Shown: piece after piece, positions 7,608-10,584 of the stretch
How the letters are laid out: each line of letters opens with the position of its first letter
Position numbering within the stretch: position 1 is the stretch's first letter
From: an uncultured bacterium
Lineage (GTDB): Bacteria; Verrucomicrobiota; Kiritimatiellia; RFP12; UBA1067
Direction: 5' to 3'
Assembly: GCA_902779075.1 (NCBI GenBank)
Contig: CACZAK010000146.1
Location: 1-10,584, forward strand
DNA length: 10,584 nucleotides
Position numbers and translations under genes: made by a program
Notes under the pieces: generated by a model
Told to the model about the DNA's origin: nothing
Database searches by the model: none
The model's input: only the letters and a program-made list of their open reading frames with translations

Positions 7608-8456
7608 TTACGCGTTCCAGCGGTCCTCGATGTACTTCGCGCTGGCGCGGAGGAGCTCCGCCGAGCCGCCGACCTCGAGGGTGGAGTACTTGATGTTCTT
7701 GTTGTCCTTCAGGACCTCGATCACGCCCGCCACGTCGATGCAGCCCGTGCCCACCTCGATGGTGGAGAAGCCGCAGCCGAAGATCGTGCCGCGCTTCGGG
7801 AGCCACTCCGGGCCGAGGTCCTTCCAGTGGATGTGGTAGATCTTGTCGTGGTACTTCTTCGCGAGGTCCACGGGGTTGGTGCCGCCGAGCCAGCTGTTGC
7901 CGGTGTCGAGGTTCACGCCGAGGGAGTCGGGGTTGCCGAGGCGGTCCATGATGTCGCCGATGCCGTCGATCGTGTCCGTAAGCGGGCCGTGCTGCTCGAG
8001 GCAGAGCTTGATGCCGTAGTCCGCCGCCATCTTGCAGGGGTTGTACAGCTTCTCGGCGGCGATGAACACCTTCTCCTTGTAGGTGAGCGACTTCGCCCAT
8101 TCGCTTTTCGCGAAGGTCTCGGTGGTGATGACGTACTCGATGCCCGCGCCGGCGGCGAACTTGATGGCCTTCATGATCTCGGCGGTCGCGAAGTTGGCGG
8201 GCGACGACGGCTCCAGAAGGAGCGCGTGCGCGCTGAGCGTCATGATCTTCATGCCGTGGCGCTCGAACGTGCGCCGGATCTCGAACGGGTTGTCGTCGAG
8301 GCTCACCGACGCGGAAAGGCCGGCGCTCGCGAACATGCTGCCGCCGGAGTGCGTGTCCGTGATGTCCGCATGGGTGAACCCGTACTCGTGCGCGAGGCGG
8401 AGGTTGTTCTCGAGCGACGTGTAGGGCTCGAGGCAGAGAAATACGCCGACGTTCAT
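7608..8456 (-). CDS. Sugar-phosphate isomerase/epimerase-type TIM barrel protein
   Basis: This 282-residue cytoplasmic protein belongs to the xylose-isomerase-like TIM barrel (AP_endonuc_2) superfamily. These proteins isomerise or epimerise sugars, keto-sugars or their phosphates using a divalent metal. The likely metal ligands are all present at strand ends: Glu154 (CLEQHG), Asp184 (NLDTGN), His210 (IYHIHWKD) and Glu261 (STLEVGG). His208 is next to the third. Length is normal for the family. The start at 8456 has AAGG 7 bases upstream. It is the first gene of the five-gene run and is preceded by an extended -10 promoter candidate. Family membership is clear, but the substrate cannot be read from the sequence. 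Confidence 0.88.
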   Translation of the reverse strand: MNVGVFLCLEPYTSLENNLRLAHEYGFTHADITDTHSGGSMFASAGLSASVSLDDNPFEIRRTFERHGMKIMTLSAHALLLEPSSPANFATAEIMKAIKFAAGAGIEYVITTETFAKSEWAKSLTYKEKVFIAAEKLYNPCKMAADYGIKLCLEQHGPLTDTIDGIGDIMDRLGNPDSLGVNLDTGNSWLGGTNPVDLAKKYHDKIYHIHWKDLGPEWLPKRGTIFGCGFSTIEVGTGCIDVAGVIEVLKDNKNIKYSTLEVGGSAELLRASAKYIEDRWNA

Positions 8457-8473
8457 TTTTTATCCTTTCATGT

Positions 8474-9847
8474 TCATGTTACACAGCCCGTCCGGGGCGT
8501 TGACAGTATACCACAAATCCCCTCTGCCCCGCACGAAAACCGAACGAAATTACCCGGCTCTGCGTCAAAACCGAACGGAACGGCAATCGTCCGTTCGGCC
8601 GCACACGACCCCAAAGGGCGCTTTTCGGGGAAGCGGCGCTCTCGCCGCTTCAAACCGCTTCTTTCACTTCCTTCGCTGCGGTACAGGCAGACAGAAAGCA
8701 CGGCCTGGTACGCGAGGCAGGCGAGAAGTACCCACACGAGGCCCGTACTGCCTGCGCACTTCTGCGCGAAGCCGAGGATGGGCGGCACCACCGCCCCGCC
8801 CGCGATCGCCATCACCATCAGCGCCGTGATCTCGTTTGCCTTGTCGGGCAACTTGTCGAGCGCGATCCCCATGCACATCACAAAGGTGTTCGCCGAGGCG
8901 ACCGACGCCACGAACACGCAGGAGAGGAAGGCGACGGGGCCTGAACAGACGAAAAAGGCCGCGACGGCAAGAATGCACAGCCCCATGCACCAAGGGAAAC
9001 ACTTGGCGGGAGGAAACCGAACGAAGAGCGCCGCGCCGGCGGCCGTCGCGAGCGTCTTGCCCACGAAATAGACCGTCGGCCCCGTACCCGCCATGTTCAC
9101 GTCGACTTTGTACACGGTCTTGAGGAACTCCGGAATCGCTACCGAGAAGCCCACGTCCAGCCCCACCGCGAAAAAGATGCCGACGGTCAGCGCGAGGACC
9201 AGCGGATCGCGCAAGAGCGCAAAGCAGCTGCCGAACGTCGTCCGTGGGACGGGAAGCCCACCCGACGTCTCCCGTTCGTCTGGAATCCGCGAAAGCATCA
9301 GCCACGCGGCGGTCGCCGCCGCAAGCACGCCGTAGATCGGAAACACGAGACGCCAGTTCCCCATGACGCTCGCCGCGACGTAGATGAACACGGGCGTGAG
9401 CGCCGCGCAGATCGCCTTGACGAACTGTCCGAGGGAGATGCGGCTTGCCAGGAGCGCCGGCGGCGTGACGTTGCCCAGCAGCGCCGGAAGTGCCGCCTGC
9501 AAGATGGTGTTGCCGATTCCAATCAGCGCGAAAGCCGCGAAATACGGCCACGGACGCCCTGCGCCGCCCGCAAGCGGAAGGAGCATCGCGGCCACCGTCA
9601 CGGCAAGCGACACCAGCACCGCGTTCTTCCGCCCGATTCTCCCCGAAAGCACGCCCGTCGGCAGCGAAATGAGGAAGAACCACACGAAGATCATCGACGG
9701 CAGAAAGCCCGCCGTCACGTCGTCAAGCGCACATTCGCTCTTCACTTGGTTCACCACCGGCCCCACGATGTCGGCGAACCCCATTACGAAGAACCCCGCC
9801 ATCATCGGCAACAGCGCCGCGATTCCGCACTTCTTTTCAGCCGTCAT
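8474..9847 (-). CDS. MFS transporter (sugar-type) with aberrant C-terminal tail
   Basis: This 457-residue ORF encodes an inner-membrane major facilitator, presumably for a sugar released by the nearby enzymes. Residues about 1-390 contain 12 hydrophobic helices in two halves around a loop (about 187-207). The first cytoplasmic loop carries the MFS motif A-like GVLSGRIGRKNAV (65-77). The usual end of such a protein would be just after the last helix (VWVLLACLAYQAVLSVCLYR, to residue 390). The remaining 67 residues are not membrane-like, begin Arg/Ser-rich, and are encoded over a perfect palindrome, a terminator-like hairpin and a -10 box. A +1 frameshift near the end would stop at 8650, next to the palindrome. 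The start at 9847 is supported by AGGAGG 7 bases upstream; a longer ORF would overlap the upstream isomerase gene. The substrate is unknown. Confidence 0.82.
   Translation of the reverse strand: MTAEKKCGIAALLPMMAGFFVMGFADIVGPVVNQVKSECALDDVTAGFLPSMIFVWFFLISLPTGVLSGRIGRKNAVLVSLAVTVAAMLLPLAGGAGRPWPYFAAFALIGIGNTILQAALPALLGNVTPPALLASRISLGQFVKAICAALTPVFIYVAASVMGNWRLVFPIYGVLAAATAAWLMLSRIPDERETSGGLPVPRTTFGSCFALLRDPLVLALTVGIFFAVGLDVGFSVAIPEFLKTVYKVDVNMAGTGPTVYFVGKTLATAAGAALFVRFPPAKCFPWCMGLCILAVAAFFVCSGPVAFLSCVFVASVASANTFVMCMGIALDKLPDKANEITALMVMAIAGGAVVPPILGFAQKCAGSTGLVWVLLACLAYQAVLSVCLYRSEGSERSGLKRRERRFPEKRPLGSCAAERTIAVPFGFDAEPGNFVRFSCGAEGICGILSTPRTGCVT
8505..8513 (-). promoter_or_regulatory. Extended -10 promoter candidate for the isomerase operon
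   Basis: On the minus strand TGGTATACT gives an extended -10 (TG, one base, TATACT at 8505-8510). No good -35 is seen 17 bases upstream (TGCGGG), which an extended -10 can tolerate. The start point would fall near 8498, with a leader of about 42 bases to the ATG at 8456. It lies inside the tail of the MFS ORF, which speaks against that tail being ordinary coding sequence. Confidence 0.45.
8536..8577. repeat. Direct repeat AAAACCGAACG, two copies 31 bp apart
   Basis: AAAACCGAACG occurs at 8536-8546 and again at 8567-8577, with similar flanks (AAAT and GAAC). The second copy forms one arm of the terminator-like hairpin and its T tract. It may be a small duplication; no function is evident. Confidence 0.5.
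8567..8598 (-). terminator. Hairpin plus TTTT, terminator-like, inside the MFS ORF tail
   Basis: A perfect 9-bp inverted repeat (CCGAACGGA at 8571-8579, TCCGTTCGG at 8590-8598) with a 10-base loop is followed on the minus strand by TTTT (8570-8567). This resembles a short intrinsic terminator, although the T tract is brief. It falls about 100 bases before the isomerase start and upstream of the -10 candidate, as expected between two transcription units. Confidence 0.45.
8630..8651. repeat. Perfect 9-bp palindrome with 4-base loop (REP-like element candidate)
   Basis: GAAGCGGCG (8630-8638) and CGCCGCTTC (8643-8651) flank the loop CTCT. The stem is perfect and GC-rich. No T tract follows on either strand, so it is more like an extragenic palindromic repeat or mRNA 3'-end stabiliser than a terminator. 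It lies just past the last MFS transmembrane segment, inside the ORF tail. Confidence 0.5.
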
Positions 9848-9861
9848 GCCATCTCCTCCTC

Positions 9862-10584
9862 TCATGTCCGCACATAAGCCTTGATTGTCGCGTGAAGCTT
9901 CTCCGCGCCGGGACCCGACGGGCGCACGACGTACTTGCCCACGGCGGCGGGCACGATGAACGTCTCGGCGTAGTGGACGATGAACGGCGCAAACGCGCCC
10001 GTGGGACTTTCCACGGTCGCCTCTTCCCCTTCCACGAGGTTCAACACGTTCACGCCCCCGCACGTATCGTGCGCGACGGGTTCCGTGAACCAGTGGCGGC
10101 GCGTCTCGATGAACTCGCGCTCGTGCAGTCCCGTGCGTTCCTCCTTCACGCCCGGACGCTCCGAAATCGTCTCGACGCGTCCGACGAGGTTCTTCCGCAC
10201 CCACTCCGTGTCGCGGTCGAACTGGATGTTGGCGAGGGCGTGTTCCACATGGATCGGACGCGGTCGGCCATCAAGGCCCACCCGCCCCCAGTCCCACATC
10301 TTGAACGTGAAGATGTAGGGCGTCGCGGAAATCTCCAGCACCATGCAGTTCGCGCCGGAACAGTGGATCGTCCCACCGGGGATGAGGAAATGGTCGTGCT
10401 TCTTCGCGGGGAAGACGTTGACGTACCTGAGCGCGTCGAAGGAACCCGTCTTCTCGCTCGCGCGGAGCGCGTCGGCGAACTCCTCGCGCGTGACGCCGGT
10501 CTTCTTGCCGAGATAGACGACTGGCGACGCGGACGCGTCGGCGTCGAGCAGGTAGTAGCTCTCGTCCTGCGTGTAGTGCATTCC
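9862..10584 (-). CDS. manA: Class I mannose-6-phosphate isomerase-like protein (5' end outside window)
   Basis: This fragment (240 codons) is open to the right edge, so the N terminus lies beyond the window; the ATG at 10581 is probably internal. It is cytoplasmic and resembles type I phosphomannose isomerases, which interconvert mannose 6-phosphate and fructose 6-phosphate with zinc. QDESYYLLDADA near the fragment start corresponds to the family's E-x-YYIL segment with the metal-binding Glu. IPGGTIHCSG (67-76) supplies the metal-binding His73, and WDWGRVGLDGRPRPIH (96-111) matches the block with the catalytic Arg. The C-terminal cupin part ends in an EKLHATIKAYV segment. It ends 14 bp before the MFS start, so the two are probably co-transcribed. 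The gene symbol is tentative because paralogues in sugar operons may use other hexose phosphates. Confidence 0.8.
   Translation of the reverse strand, partial: GMHYTQDESYYLLDADASASPVVYLGKKTGVTREEFADALRASEKTGSFDALRYVNVFPAKKHDHFLIPGGTIHCSGANCMVLEISATPYIFTFKMWDWGRVGLDGRPRPIHVEHALANIQFDRDTEWVRKNLVGRVETISERPGVKEERTGLHEREFIETRRHWFTEPVAHDTCGGVNVLNLVEGEEATVESPTGAFAPFIVHYAETFIVPAAVGKYVVRPSGPGAEKLHATIKAYVRT

Noticed and set aside
8500..8505. Perfect TTGACA on the plus strand
   Set aside because: No -10 box lies 16-18 bases downstream and no plus-strand gene follows. The reverse-strand TATACT is the more credible signal here.
6762..9071. 769-codon plus-strand ORF opposite the isomerase and unknown genes
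   Set aside because: It is antisense to well-supported genes, shows no family motifs, and has Arg/Ala/Val-rich composition typical of shadow frames in GC-rich DNA.

Overview
The window suggests a high-GC polysaccharide-degrading bacterium of the Planctomycetes-Verrucomicrobia-Chlamydiae group, most likely Kiritimatiellota or a related gut or rumen Verrucomicrobiota. This is inferred from three things: a two-domain HU-like DNA-binding protein of the type common in Bacteroidota and Kiritimatiellota, an exported Gfo/Idh/MocA oxidoreductase with a Tat-like leader, and glucuronoyl and acetylxylan-type esterases. No rRNA, tRNA, CRISPR array or mobile-element gene was seen. All eight supported genes lie on the minus strand, so the layout is best read from right to left.

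Right end (10584 to 8474): a class I mannose-6-phosphate isomerase-like gene, cut by the window edge, is followed 14 bp later by a 12-TM MFS transporter. The transporter ORF carries a strange 67-residue tail. The tail overlaps a perfect hairpin, a second hairpin followed by TTTT (terminator-like), and an extended -10 promoter. The annotated 3' end is therefore doubtful, and the transcription unit may break there.

Centre (8456 to 1111): five closely packed genes (gaps 16-36 bp) form a likely operon. In order they encode a sugar-phosphate isomerase/epimerase-type TIM barrel, a cysteine-rich GATase1-like protein of unknown function, an exported Gfo/Idh/MocA oxidoreductase, an exported GH43-CE15 fusion enzyme, and an exported acetylxylan-esterase-like alpha/beta hydrolase. 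The set fits debranching and de-esterification of glucuronoxylan, including lignin-glucuronate esters, outside the cytoplasm. Uptake by the MFS carrier and intracellular isomerisation or redox steps would follow. The exact substrate is not provable from sequence.

Left end (1110 to 1): a strikingly AT-rich 5' region with two TATAAT boxes and five TGCCAT elements, partly as perfect inverted repeats, precedes a gene for an HU-like/DUF4469-like DNA-binding protein. It is a good candidate for an autoregulated promoter. The last about 100 bases hold only weak hairpins.

The most useful observations are the GH43-CE15 fusion with both active sites intact, the compromised 3' end of the MFS gene, the AT-rich repeat-laden promoter, and the unassigned cysteine-rich GATase-like protein embedded in the operon.
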